A stretch of DNA of 37,260 bases from Zygnema cylindricum. Its lineage: Eukaryota; Streptophyta; Zygnematophyceae; Zygnematales; Zygnemataceae. The DNA is taken from NCBI GenBank assembly GCA_037447655.1, contig JBBHKE010001649.1, positions 1 through 37,260 of the forward strand, given 5' to 3'. The translations under genes were made by a program, and so were the position numbers. The notes beneath the pieces were generated by a model. It did no database searches. It was not told the DNA's origin and saw nothing but the letters and a program-made list of their open reading frames with translations. Positions within the stretch are counted from its first letter, which is position 1; each line of letters starts with the position of its first letter. Positions 1-10,885 of the stretch are shown in pieces.

Positions 1-335
1 AATAAGTGAGAAGATTTTACGCATAATTTGACATATTCTACAAAAATTTAACCAGATTCATTCAAAATTTGACCAGATTTAACTCATATTTGTCTATGAG
101 AGGGATAGAAAGGGGAAAAAACATACGTTTTTCTCCAAAGACTAACTTTCGAACCTATTATAATAAATATAAAAAAGGAGAAAACAAAACCAAAAAAAAA
201 CTAACTAACTAACTAACTTAAAAAAAGATGCATAATCAACTCAGAAAAAAAACAAAAAAATAATAATAATAAATTGTAAGATACAGAAAAAAACGAAGAA
301 ATTATCGATGAAATAAACGGAGTTCTATGTCCCAC

Positions 336-446
336 CTGTTCTGTTGAAAGTGTTCAAAACCGTAAATGTCGAGGATTCCGATAAAATAATTTGAGTTCGA
401 AATCGAACCGACTTGTTTGATGGCGGCATTTACTTTCGCAACAATC
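336..446 (-). CDS. Myosin exon 10 (switch II)
   Basis: Encodes (W)[20 protein letters not shown], then [16 protein letters not shown] plus AG. DIYGFE is switch II. Donor AACAG|GTGGGA. The expected next segment (FEQ.CIN.TNEKLQQ) does not occur in positions 1-335, so the next exon lies outside the window. Confidence 0.94.
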
Positions 447-3400
447 CTGGAGGGGTAGAGGGAGAGGGATTTCAATAACCTTTTCTGTTTCTCACATTAA
501 GAGTTGATTTTTTTACGGACCCAGTTAATGTTTTATTAGTGTTTTTTTTTTTTTTTTTACCCACCAGTCTCCATTTGACTTCTCGGGCTCTCACATTAAG
601 AGTTGACTTTTTCAAAGCTCGGTTAATGTTTTGTTAGTGCTTTTCTGTTCTTTATTTACTCATCAGTCGAAAAGAAAAGAAAAGAGGTTTTCTGCGAGTA
701 CTGTTTTTTCTTTTCACCCACCAGTCGAAAAGAAAAGAATAGAGGTTTTTCGCGAGAGAATTTCGTTTGACTTCTCCGGCTCTCACATCTCGCACCGGAA
801 GAATAATTTTATCGTCCGCGACATTCATCACCGAGGAGAGGAGAGACCGGCTTAAAGCATTGGCATCCACTCTGAAGCAAACGAACATTCAATAGAAAAC
901 AAATAAACAAATAAACAAATTGTATTAAAAACGGAAAAAGACAACAGAAGAGAAGAGAAGGCATAAAGCATTTGACAGCAATCTGAAACAAACATAAATC
1001 GAAGTTACAAATGAATAAAAAAATCATATCATAAAATGACCTACTAAAAGTATCCCTTTCCTTCTCTATCCCTTTCCCTCTCTATCCTCTCCCTCTCTAT
1101 CCCTCTCTCCCTCCAGTCTGAAAAACTGACTTTAGCAACTCTGCGGCATGTTGGAGATGCTCCTCGGCTTCTCCCGGAATCACTCGAATTACTTCGTTTT
1201 CTCCCGACTCGAAACAAATATTTCCCAAATGCAAAATTGCAGAAACAATTCGAAAAATGGAGTCCTGTAGATTCACAAACAAATATTTGTTTAAATAAAA
1301 TCAGTTTTCTTTACAGTTTTTTTAACGGTTCTCTACAGCAGTTCGAAATATTTTTACGGTGATTCAGGGTTCTAATTTTCGAAACAGTGTCGTTTAAAAC
1401 CGCACAACTTTAAAACTATAACTAGACATTTGTTTTACAGTTTTTACGGTTTCTCACATATTTATTTACCAATTATTTTTATGGTTTCTTACAATATTTC
1501 GCTATATTTTTACAGCTATTCGAGATTATATCTCAAAACAGAGTCCTGCAAAACCACACCTCTTCCCAAATTATTTTTAGCGTTTAAAAAACTGTTTGAT
1601 ACACGTTTCCCCTAAATTTTACAGCTATTCAAAAAGTGTAAAAAACTGGGTGGTTAATTTTCAAATAATAAGCTTGCAAAGCATTTCACAAACCGTATGA
1701 TTTATTCACTTCATAATTTTTTTGTGTTATTCTAATTTTTTTATTTTTTTTAAAACTGGTAGCGTTGAAAAATACCAATAGGAAAAAAAGAAAGAAAAGG
1801 CGCATTAAGAGAAAAATCCAATCTTTAAAAAAGTTCATCTTAAGAAAAGTTAACCCTAAAAAATACGGAAACTTTTCATGAATATTATCATTAGAAAATA
1901 TTTTTATTCACAACAACCCAAGACAGTCTCGTTAAAATACCAAAGAAAACATCAAAAGCTTTAAGCGATACATAGCAAAGACTGAAAGAAAGAAGGTCCC
2001 TCTCTCCCTCCAAAAAAATTAAAAACAAGAAAAAAAAAGTCAAAACAGGAGTTGGACATGAAGAAGCAAAAGAACGGAAAAAAGTCAAAAACATAGTCAA
2101 AAAGAAGTGTTAAAGAAAAGGTCAAGAAAAAGCAAAAAAACAAAATAACAAAAGGAAATGCGTTCAAGAAGAAAAAAACCAAGAAAAAAAGAAGGCAAAA
2201 AAGAAAAACCTGTTCTTCAGAAGTAAATTGAAGAATATCCATCGCCCTTTTGGTTATCCCAAAATCCACACTATTTCCTCCCGGTTTATCGAGCTCAAAA
2301 CAATTGCTTTGATTCAAATAATGAAAATCTTCGGCTCGATAATTTGCCAACCGATATTTTTTCGCTTCCTGGAAACATTTATTTGATAATAGAACATAAA
2401 ATAATAAATAAATAAAAGTTGATCAATTATCTTGGAGGCAAATAGGCTCGTACTTGCTTTCTCTTAAATTGTCCCCCCCCCCAAAAAAAAACAATTAATG
2501 GGTCATATAGAAGGCCAAACTAACACTCGTAGTTCTTTTATCTTATAAAAAAAAAAGTATTGTAGATTCAAGAAAAAGAAAAAATATGGATGAGGTTATA
2601 GTTGCGAAATCAATTATAACTAATACATCATAAATCTCAGCCTAAAACATTTTACAAACCCAAAAAAAGGGGTACAAAATGTTTCATAGTGAGCCAAAAA
2701 AGAGCAAGAAAAAAAGTACCTAAAAAAAACCTAGAAGACTAAACTTAATGAACAAACTGAACATGGGAAATAGGAAGATTTGAATATTTAAAATTTTCAC
2801 CAAAAGATGGAGGAATATTAAAAGTTAAATTTAAAACTTGGAGGAAAATAAATAATATGAATTTAAAACATTGGGACTATAAAAAAATTGAATTGGAATG
2901 AAGGTTTTATATTTCACCTCAGCAGAAGCTCCATAACAAAGTTGATAAAAACAATGATAATTTCTCTCTCCTTCGTTTATATAAACCACTCTTGATTTTT
3001 CCAAAAGGTAAGAAACAATCGCAGCACCACAAACGTGACCTTTTAAATCGAATTGAACTTTGATAAATTTTCCAAATCGACTGCAAAAAAAGAAAAAAGA
3101 AAATGACGTTACAACTTAGACGATAAAATTTTACTTCAACAAATTTTTCAAACGAACAAATTGGCTTACAAAAAGAAAGATCAAAAAAGATACTTCCATA
3201 TTTTTAACAGTGCCACCAGGAAAGTAAGATAAAATAGAAAAAAATACAACATATAAAATATAAAATTTTCTTTTCCCCTACTAAAAACTTGTCCATCATA
3301 AATTGAAACATGCAAAAATCAGGAAAAACCCAAAAGCAAATTTTTCATTACCATGATTTTTACATAGAATTCTCTTCTTGATGATAAAATTTAAACATTC

Positions 3401-6400
3401 ACATACCAATTTACCATTTGTTATTTTCCAAATTCAAAATTGCAAACCATTTAGTGTTCAATACCCAACAAGTTATTTTTAATCAAAATTACTTTTAATG
3501 TACTATATCCAAAAGTCAATTTCCAACTATTCAACGTTCGGAATTATTCATTCAATAATAACTTTACTCTAATTCACTATCTACCAATAGTTAATTTTAA
3601 CATGAACATGCCTATCGAGGACATTTCTTAAAGCTCAATTTGTAGGTCCAACATAACCCCTCGATTTAATTTGCAAAATTTACGATATTGAATCTCATGT
3701 CGTATAGTATAGATATGAATACTGAAATTAATAAATCTTGATCTATATATAGTATAGATTCTAGACAATCATTCCCTTAATCATAGTCTAAAAGTGCAAA
3801 AAATCGACCGATATTACACATTTTCACTTCAAACGATTAACTTTTGTTAGGTAAAATTTGAATTAAACAAAATATGATATGGCCATATTTTTTATAATGT
3901 ATAGTCCATTCATCATAAAAAAAAATACATGAAATCTTTAAATTCATACAATTTTAACGTGGTCAAAGCAATAATCTACAAACATCAAATCGATTCTTAC
4001 AAATCTACACCGCTATAAGAAAAGGAATTATTAGTGTAAATAGGAAATTAGAATGTATAATACTAATTTAATGTGAGGAGACGTGGCGAATTATAGCCCA
4101 CTCCCGTAAATAGTGTTATTATGATTTTCGGCCAAAAAAAAGTCAAGACCAAATTAGTGTTATTGACCCTAATAGCGATGGGCGGTGTAGCTGCCTATAG
4201 TATTGAAGAAAAAAAAAAAAAAAACCAAGTTTCCTGGTAAACAATTAATTTGCATCCATAATCCATAACCAATCCACAACCACTGACCATACTCTATTTC
4301 CCAAAATTTCCCAAATTTTCCCAAATATGGATGTTGGTTATTTCTACCTCGAATTGTTATTTCTCTCTGTTTTTGCATTTCCGAAAGCTTCAAGAAGTGG
4401 ATTAGACTGCAAAAAAAAAAAAAAAAACAGTTAGAAACAAATTTTCATGTTTTTTCAAACCGACAGAGTCTTGACTACGAAGAACTCTCAATGATTTTTG
4501 AAATGAACAAAGCTTGGGTTACAAATAGGTTTTGTATTTTTAATTGACAAAGTCTAAAAGATAAGTTACAAATGGGTTTTCATGTACTTTAAAACTGGCG
4601 TTGTCTAGATTATAAACAAGTTATCATGCGTTCTAATATTGAAAAAGTCTAAATTATTACAAGTTTTCGTGTTTTTTTGTAATTTACAAATGCTAATTAC
4701 TTTCAAACTGGAAAATCACTGTTAAAAAAATTATACTTTTAGACAAGCTGAAAAAACTTAATGAGCTCATCCGCTATGAAGATTACATATTTATAACAAA
4801 TAAAAAAAATAAAACACAAACAAGAGAACGTCTCTAACCATGAAATTTTGTCACCTCAGCAAATTGGCAGAAATTACAAAACATGCCTTATTATTTGCAA
4901 GAAAAATTTCATGAACACGAAAGAGAATAAATTAAATTAAAAAAAGGGAGGTAAAATCGATAATTGAAGATTTATTCAATTCTGGAAATAAGTCGCTATT
5001 TTCACCAAGCCAAAATCTCCGCAAAAAAAACGGCAATGAAAATAACTAACAAAAAAAAACTAGAAACTAAAAAAAGATTGAAAAATCTTCTTAACGACAC
5101 CAGTTTCAAAATCTCACCTCGAGAACCATTCGCTCGATTCCTCGAAATCCATCTTCTCCCACACTACACACCGTGGCCAAATATTCCATTACTAATTTTG
5201 TCGTTTCTGTTTTTCCTGCCCCGGATTCTCCACTAATAAGAATAGATTGCCCTTGTTGACCTTCCATCATTGCTCTGCTCCAACAAAAACAGAAAAAATA
5301 CACACACACAAAAAAAAACAAAATAATAAAGCAACCTTCCAACATTGCGTCGTTCCCAAAAAAAGAACACACACACAAAAGACAATATTGAGCAATTCCC
5401 ATCGCTGCTATACTCCCAAAAAATACACATACATACATACATATATATAAATATACATATATTACATACATTTACACTTATTTTGGCACTCTGTATACAA
5501 AATAGCGTTAATACCACTAATTGTATTTTTCTTAACGCAAATTCTTATAACGGTTCAAAAACAATGCATAAGGAATTGAATTGGAATTAATAACACTAAT
5601 ACAAAACCCACGCTAATAATCTCTTGACTCTATTAGTGATTCTCGGTGTAGGATGCAGCTTAATGCTTACGAACTTAATATTTAGAAAAAGAAAACGTAT
5701 TATATTAAATATGATCAAGAGTATATTTACAAGATATAAATGTATGAACAAAATCAAAAATATTTTTGCATTCTCACACATTGTAAATCGTGCATATATT
5801 GTCGAGAGATTTGTCCTAGACAAGCAAATTGTAACTAGTGCAATTTATGTATAAACCATTGTTCAAATTTATGCACATTGAGATTATCAATCTTGTAAAT
5901 TCTTAACATTTTTCCAATAACTGACATATAATTGGTATAAAATCCTATCAAACACTTCAAAAAATTTCAAACGAGATAAAGAGCATTTTTAAGAGTAAAA
6001 GGGCAGCTCAAGGGTTAAAAGACGATGTAAAAATACTTTATAAGACTTTCGGACCATGTACAAGGACGTTTTAATTTTTTTAAATCATGAAAAAGAACAT
6101 ATAATGGTTCCTTGAGGCTTTTAAAACCATGTAAAAGAACTTTCCTAGTCTTTTACGACCACGTAAAAGGATATTTTAAGAGTAAAGGGACAAATTATGA
6201 CTTTCCTTCATACGCAAGTTTTGTGAGCAATTTTTAAAAGGACATATTAGACTTTTAGAACCTTGTAAATAGGCAATTTTAATACTTTTAGGACCAAAAA
6301 TAATGGACCTATTTTTTCTCGATTTGGTTCTTACCGGTAAGCCGAATCGGCAACGGCAAAAACATGAGGAGCTTGAGCCCCAAGAGGAGCTCCTAAATAC

Positions 6401-9400
6401 TGTTCCCTCATGGCCCTATCGTAGAGCTTCGGAAGAGGAGCGTAAGGATTCACAGCAATCAAGATCCTTCCAGTGTAAGTCTGTAGGATAAAAAGTCCCC
6501 ATGTATTGTGTTAAAGAGAGGGAGAAAGAGAGGGAGGGGGAGAGAGGGCGAGAGAGAGGAAGAAAGAGAGGGGAGAGGCAGGGGGAAGAGGGGGGAGAGG
6601 GAGGGGGAGAGAGAAAGAGGACGACTCCAGGCAAAAATGACGCCGTACGTTTAAAAAAGTGGAGAGGGAGAGAGAGAGAGATGCGAAAAGAGAAAGAGAG
6701 AGTTAGGACATGTCTGCTGGAGCAAAATGCTCCAGTGTTTGTGTTAAAGTGCGGTAGGGCGTGAGGGAGAGGGAGAGAGAGAAAGAGAATAAATACCACG
6801 ATTCTGTTAAAGAGAGGGCGGGAGAGTGGGGAGACAGAGAGAGAAGGGGGGAGAGGGGAAGACGATATGCAGGAGCAAATGTCCCAGTGTTCAGGAAAAG
6901 TACCCAAGTTAAAAAGAGAAACGGAGAGAGAAACAGAGAGACAGAGGGACAGAAAAAGAGCAGCAAAAGTCCTTGACTGTGTTGAAAAGAGAGGGAGAGA
7001 GAGAGAGAGGGCAAGAGGTATGTGTGCAGCATTGTGTTAAAAAGAGCGAGGCAGAAGGGAGAAAGTGGCAGAGTGAGAAATGTCTACAGACGCAAAAGTT
7101 TCCATGGTTGTGTTGAACAAAGTAGAAAAAAGAGAGGCGAGATATATATTATATATATATGCACACATATATGTTTGCCACCCGTGTTTGTGTTAGTAAG
7201 GGGAGAGGAAGAGGAGCGGCAGAGAAGAGAGAGAAAGAGAGAGAGAGAGAGAGAGGAGAGAAAAAGAAAGACATCTGCAGCAGCAAAGCGCAAGAGAGAG
7301 CCTGTGAGGGAAAGGGAGAAAATAGTGATAGAGGGATCGAGAGAAAGCGAGACTGAATAATAGTTTGAAAACAAGCGAAAAATGCCCAAAACCTTAAATT
7401 CGCATACATATATTTGATTAATTTGGTATCGTTGATAGAGGTTATGAAGGACTCCGGGTTCGTGGAGAAAAGCCAAACGAGTCATGTCATCGACAGTTCG
7501 AGACTGGTCCTCCCTCGGATGACAACTCGAGGCTGAAACGATAACCTATAAAAATCCCATCATCAAAACCCAGAAAAAAAAAAAGGAAACAAAAAAAAAC
7601 CGTAAGGAAGAAAAAACAAAAACAAGAGAAGGAAAAAAGGAAGCGAAGAAAAAGGGTTGAACAGGAGGGAGAGGAGCAAGCAGCGAGGCTGAACAAAGGG
7701 GCCAAAAAGAGAGAGAAATCGGAGTGGAGAGAGGGTGGAAAAGCGAGAGAGAGAGGGGGGCAGGGAGAAAAAATGTTCAAGTATATCTATGGTTCACATG
7801 CTTTTGTTTTTCAAACATCCTTCCTTTATTCTCATAATACCAGTCAATTTTAGAATATGATAAATCTACTTTTTGTAAAAACCCTCTTTTCATTTTTCTT
7901 GAGTGAACATGTTTTAAAAAATTCAAGTTGTTTCGTGCCCGTCCTTCTCTTTGGCTGTAAATGGCAGAAAGAGGAGGGGGACAGGAGAAAGTGGGAAGAG
8001 ATAGAAAGAGAGATCGAGTTGATAGGGACAGGTGGACGAACAGCAAGGGAGAGGAATTGGATAAAAGGGTGAGAAAGATGTGTGGAGAGGAGAGATGCGA
8101 GTGAGGGAGAAGAAACGCAACAGCGAGAGGGGAGAAGAGTTCCAAGGAAGAGAGAGGGACAGGGATAGGAGAGACAAGGGCACGACAGTGAGAAACAACA
8201 ACCTTTTTCAAGTTTTCATTTGACCTCTTCGAAGCAAACTGAAATATATATCCAAATCTTGTAACAACCCTCAATAGACACATAAACATTGATGATAAAC
8301 ATCAATAGTTATCCCGCTCTCCTCATGTATTTAAACGTTCAATATAAAAGTGAAAGGAAAACCTTTGCAAGAACTTGAACTATGTTTTCTTTATCTTAAA
8401 TTTTGCAATAAATACTAAATTGAACATCCAAAAATCTAAAGACAATGGACTTTAAAAAACATCATTCTAACTCCTATATTCTAGAAAAACTTACAATCTC
8501 CTAAGGACTTTAACCATTTTACTTTATCTTGTATTCAATTGATTCCTTGGAAAAAAAAAGCGACTTAACGAGCTGAAGATGAAAACCGTAAAATGCTACC
8601 AAAGAATTTGTACATGTTGCTCGTGGAGATTTTTTTTTCTATATTTCTTAAATAAACAAGCCATGTTGTGGCAATATTTACCGTTTCATACTAGCATTGT
8701 AACCACAAATTGGGGAAAAAACAATTTCATTTGAAATTTATTAATTCGATAATTTACCAAATTTATACTAGCCTCGCAATCAAAATCATTATTGGAGAGA
8801 GGGACATTTTCCTCTAAACTTCAGACATCCTTGGTTAAATAAACAATGTTGTGGCAATATTTACCAATTCTATAATAGCCTTGCAATGCAAAAATAGGAG
8901 AAAGGGACATTTGTCACCATAATCTCTAAACATCACTAACCAAGGACGCCTCACTGGACTCAAACTTTTTGAAGAACAAATAACCGTTCGAGTGGATATT
9001 TTTTACATTCTCTATTCTCATATTTTTTTTATTACAAATATATAGTTTTTCAATATCCATTTCAACTTTCAAAATATACTTATTTCGTGTTGTAAGTTAT
9101 GAATAAGACAAATTCTTGTCATAAAAATGGAATATGTCACTATGTTTCAACCTTGAAATGCTTACAACTATAAACCAAAAAAAAAAACAAAAATCCATGC
9201 AGTCACGTTTGACAATGCCATGCTTGACCTAAAATTGTAAAGCATGAGAGATAAACCATCAAAACCTAACCCTGATCCTAACCCTAACCTAACCCTAAAC
9301 CTAACCCTAACCCTAACCTAACCCTAAACCTAACCCTAAACCTAACCCTAACCCTAACCCTAACCTTAACCTCAAATAAGATCATAAGAAATGCATATCA

Positions 9401-9546
9401 AATAATCGCACCGTTTCCTTTTCCGATCCAGCGGAAACTTCCAGATTATCATCATCTTGTCTGACGACACGTGCCTCCTCCCAGACTCGCGAATCGTTTG
9501 GGATCCAGACGGAAGCATTAGGGCCAAACTGGCAGACACGTGTCAT
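336..9546 (-). CDS. Class XI-like myosin heavy chain, N-terminal half of motor (10 exons, continues beyond left edge)
   Basis: Actin-based ATPase motor; in plants class XI myosins move organelles along actin. Exons in transcript order: 9546-9412, 7545-7408, 6480-6335, 5274-5118, 4406-4348, 3080-2918, 2368-2210, 1264-1131, 871-722, 446-336. Every junction is GT-AG and phases agree; together they encode 450 residues plus two bases. Visible marks: SH3-like N-terminus ([12 protein letters not shown], about residue 11), [32 protein letters not shown]-loop GESGAGKT (155-162), switch I NNNSSR (208-213), [22 protein letters not shown] and switch II DIYGFE (440-445). The short leader before the first VW matches plant myosin XI rather than the long leader of class VIII. 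The lower half of the motor, IQ motifs, coiled coil and cargo domain lie outside the window. Class is inferred from these motifs; a divergent streptophyte class is possible. Confidence 0.93.
488..720 (-). repeat. Decayed tandem copies of the exon 9 3' end within intron 9
   Basis: On the plus strand the phrase AGTCGAAAAGAAAAGAA plus an A/G-rich tail and TGCGAG/CGCGAG occurs at about 663-698 and again at the real exon end (723-756). CCACCAGTC followed by TTTGACTTCTC.GGCTCTCACAT recurs at 561-596 with an internal deletion. A third unit, CTCACATTAAGAGTTGA, occurs at 490 and 590. The intron therefore looks built from local duplications of exon 9. Confidence 0.65.
722..871 (-). CDS. Myosin exon 9
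   Basis: Encodes (K)[40 protein letters not shown] and KNLYSFLFD. The donor GACTG|GTGGGT makes FDWIVAKVN with exon 10. Part of this exon's 3' end and its donor region recurs, decayed, in the following intron (490-720). Confidence 0.92.
1131..1264 (-). CDS. Myosin exon 8
   Basis: Encodes [40 protein letters not shown] and AELL plus two bases (AA). The donor GTCAGT starts inside the Lys codon; base A of exon 9 restores it. AILHLGNI is a conserved motor strand. Confidence 0.92.
2210..2368 (-). CDS. Myosin exon 7
   Basis: Fifty-three codons in phase 0 at both ends: [60 protein letters not shown] is a myosin signature. Acceptor TTCCAG|GAAGCG, donor ACAG|GTTTTT, the weakest donor of the set. Confidence 0.92.
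2918..3080 (-). CDS. Myosin exon 6 (switch I end, LLEKSRV)
   Basis: Encodes (S)[40 protein letters not shown] and [14 protein letters not shown]. Acceptor TTTGCAG|TCGATT, donor GAG|GTGAAA. The order matches the motor core of all myosins. Confidence 0.94.
4006..4189. mobile_element. TA-flanked MITE, copy 1 (184 bp, in myosin intron 5)
   Basis: Starts TACACCGC and ends ATAGCGATGGGCGGTGTA, an imperfect terminal inverted repeat. The interior shares AGGAGACGTGGC and the following AATTAT.G.CCAC with the copy at 10683. The left terminal repeat is partly deleted. Confidence 0.8.
4348..4406 (-). CDS. Myosin exon 5 (switch I, first part)
   Basis: Short 59-bp exon after a poly-T tract and GCAG. Encodes [19 protein letters not shown]; the last AG joins T from exon 6 to make the second Ser of NNNSSR. 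The residue after KT is Glu, where most myosins have Val or Leu (KTVRN/KTLRN). Confidence 0.93.
5118..5274 (-). CDS. Myosin exon 4 (P-loop exon)
   Basis: Encodes [20 protein letters not shown] and continues [16 protein letters not shown], containing the ATP-binding P-loop GESGAGKT, then [16 protein letters not shown]. Acceptor AGCAG|AGCAATG, donor GAG|GTGAGA, phase 2 in and 0 out. Confidence 0.96.
5494..5650. mobile_element. TA-flanked MITE, copy 2 (degenerate, myosin intron 3)
   Basis: The right end is clear (CTATTAGTGATTCTCGGTGTA). The left end is eroded: ATAGCGTTAATACCACTAAT begins near 5501, with a TATAC remnant before it. The left boundary is uncertain by about 25 bases. Confidence 0.6.
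6335..6480 (-). CDS. Myosin exon 3
   Basis: Acceptor CCTACAG|ACTTAC, donor TACCG|GTAAGA. It encodes [20 protein letters not shown] and then [20 protein letters not shown] up to ADSAYR, with two bases (CG) completed by the first base of exon 4. This is the strand and loop region just before the P-loop. Confidence 0.94.
6500..7360. repeat. Purine tract built on a degenerate tandem repeat (myosin intron 2)
   Basis: The plus strand is almost pure A/G for long runs; the transcript strand is therefore C/U-rich. Short unique phrases punctuate it: versions of AGCAAAAGTCC..(A/T)GTGT followed by TTGTGTTAAA and then GAGAGGG occur near 6507, 6741, 6806, 6979, 7033, 7108 and 7191. This shows repeated duplication of one unit with expansion of (GA)n between copies. 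Open frames here are low-complexity and not genes. Confidence 0.8.
7408..7545 (-). CDS. Myosin exon 2
   Basis: Forty-six codons, phase 0 at both ends. Acceptor is TATAG|GTTATCG. It encodes [17 protein letters not shown] followed by [19 protein letters not shown] and RYQINQIY, the conserved segment at the start of the motor core. A second AG 12 bases further in would break the frame. Confidence 0.92.
7570..8180. repeat. Further A/G-rich tracts in myosin intron 1
   Basis: Positions about 7570-7770 and 7968-8180 are again purine-rich on the plus strand, separated by ordinary AT-rich intron sequence. They lack the punctuating phrase of the intron 2 repeat. Confidence 0.7.
9262..9373. repeat. Interstitial telomere-like tract in myosin intron 1
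   Basis: About 110 bases of CCTAA-type units in mixed lengths: CCCTAA (most), CCCTAAA and CCTAA, degenerating at both ends. It begins 38 bases inside the intron after the exon 1 donor. On the transcript strand it reads as TTAGGG/TTTAGGG. Confidence 0.95.
9412..9546 (-). CDS. Myosin exon 1 with start codon
   Basis: Forty-five codons beginning [19 protein letters not shown] and ending SEKET before donor ACG|GTGCGA. The ATG lies 13 codons before the VW of the SH3-like domain, as in plant myosin XI. The frame stays open for a few codons upstream to a TGA, so a 5' extension is limited. Phase 0 at the donor joins cleanly to exon 2 (VIVSAS). Confidence 0.85.
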
Positions 9547-9874
9547 CAGAGCAATCGAGACAGAAACTTTGTCCTGTCACGTGTTCAACAATTTTGCTCT
9601 CTCTCTCTTCCTTTATTTTCCTAAAATCACATGTTGCTTTTCGATTGTTAATAGCATTTTTCGATTTTTCCCTCACCCATTGCATTCTCTTTCATATGCA
9701 TACTTTATTATTTTTTCTTTCCCAGCTTTCGTGAAAAAAATCGTACTTTTGATTCCTTGACACGTCATGTAATGTATGCATATAGCAGTCGGTAGAACTT
9801 TGTACTGTGAACAAAAGTACGGAATAAAGTACAGATCTCTCCTGAGATCTTGTTTGGCCTTCTAAGGCCACGTG
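9535..9874. promoter_or_regulatory. Probable myosin promoter/5' leader with G-box cores
   Basis: CACGTG hexamers (plant G-box core) occur at 9578-9583 and 9869-9874 upstream of the myosin ATG, and two more lie in exon 1. A pyrimidine run (9599-9620) and AT-rich DNA lie between. No firm TATA box or start site can be assigned; the regulatory role is inferred. Confidence 0.3.
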
Positions 9875-9879
9875 GGCGC

Positions 9880-10682
9880 CTCAGATTCTAATTTTAGCTT
9901 TTGGAAACGTACGATACCGGCTGATCTTGACGGACAGACTGACATAAATGTCGACATTCGTCAAAGGTACGGAATGTAAAGTGAAGGTACGGAATATAAC
10001 AGTTAAAGGTACAAAACTATAATAACTATTTAACGTCTAGTGGATCTGCTCCGTCGTGCCACGTCTCGGGTCAAAGCAAAATTCGGTGATTCCACCGAAA
10101 AAATCTCTAAAGTCTCAAATTTTGCGATAATCCGCGGGAAATCAGGTGAGGTCAGTTATTTTGGTACGCGTGTCTTTTTCGAAAATAAGAGCGAATATTG
10201 ACATGGAAAGCGTCTTAAAAATAATGCTGGTCGTGGTTCTTAAAAAAATTTCATGTCGTCACTTGGCGGGATTACGGGAAGGGAGAAAAACAAATGGAAT
10301 CCACAAGAAAACAAGGGAAAAAGTCAACAAAAGGAAACAAACCTGTAAGAAAACTAGAAAAGCCCTAACGCTTTTGCTGGCGATGGACAAAAATTCAAAT
10401 AAGAGACCATGTTTGGGAACGTTTTGTGGTTTTTGGTTGGAAATCGCTATAAAAATCTAGAATCCGTACATTGGGTCTTATTATGTGTACGGACGAAAAG
10501 CGTAGGTATTCATATTCTATTATTCTGTATTGCCTCCGGTACAGTAGTTTTTAAGTACGAACTATAGGAGGTGAGTGAAAGTCGAATATTTTCCTAGTAC
10601 CGAAATTTCTTCCATTGCCACAAAATAAGAAAAAAAGACAAAAAGTTAACCCTCGACTAGAGGTTTTAAAAAAAAAAACAGC
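9880..10682. other. Intergenic DNA, no gene seen
   Basis: AT-rich sequence with recurrent GTACGGAAT words (near 9820, 9965 and 9984). An open frame of 104 codons on the plus strand from 10146 is Lys-rich, matches nothing I recognise, and has no neighbouring exon-like sequence. Confidence 0.5.
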
Positions 10683-10885
10683 TACACCTTGAATCGTTAT
10701 TAGCGTATAAAAATTATTAGTGTAAATACAAAATTAGCGTCATTCATTCTAATTTAGTGCCAGGAGACGTGGCAGATTATGGTCCACGTCCTTAAATAGT
10801 GTAATGTATTATATTTAAGGTATCAATGTCAAAATTTTGGGGTGCCGATATAGCTTACATAAGGCTAATAACGATTCACGGTGTA
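10683..10885. mobile_element. TA-flanked MITE, copy 3 (203 bp)
   Basis: Left end TACACCTTGAATCGTTATTA, right end TAATAACGATTCACGGTGTA, near-perfect inverted repeats. Its last 70 bases (GTATCAATGTCAAAATTT...GGGGTGCCGATATAG) also form the right end of the copy at 13508. Confidence 0.9.

Noticed and set aside
6416-7485. Many Ser/Leu/Pro or Arg/Glu-rich open frames across the purine tract
   Set aside because: They are translations of (GA)n/(CT)n sequence with no codon structure and fall inside a myosin intron.
10146-10460. 104-codon plus-strand open frame as a gene
   Set aside because: Lys-rich with no domain, no splice partners and no promoter signs; probably chance.
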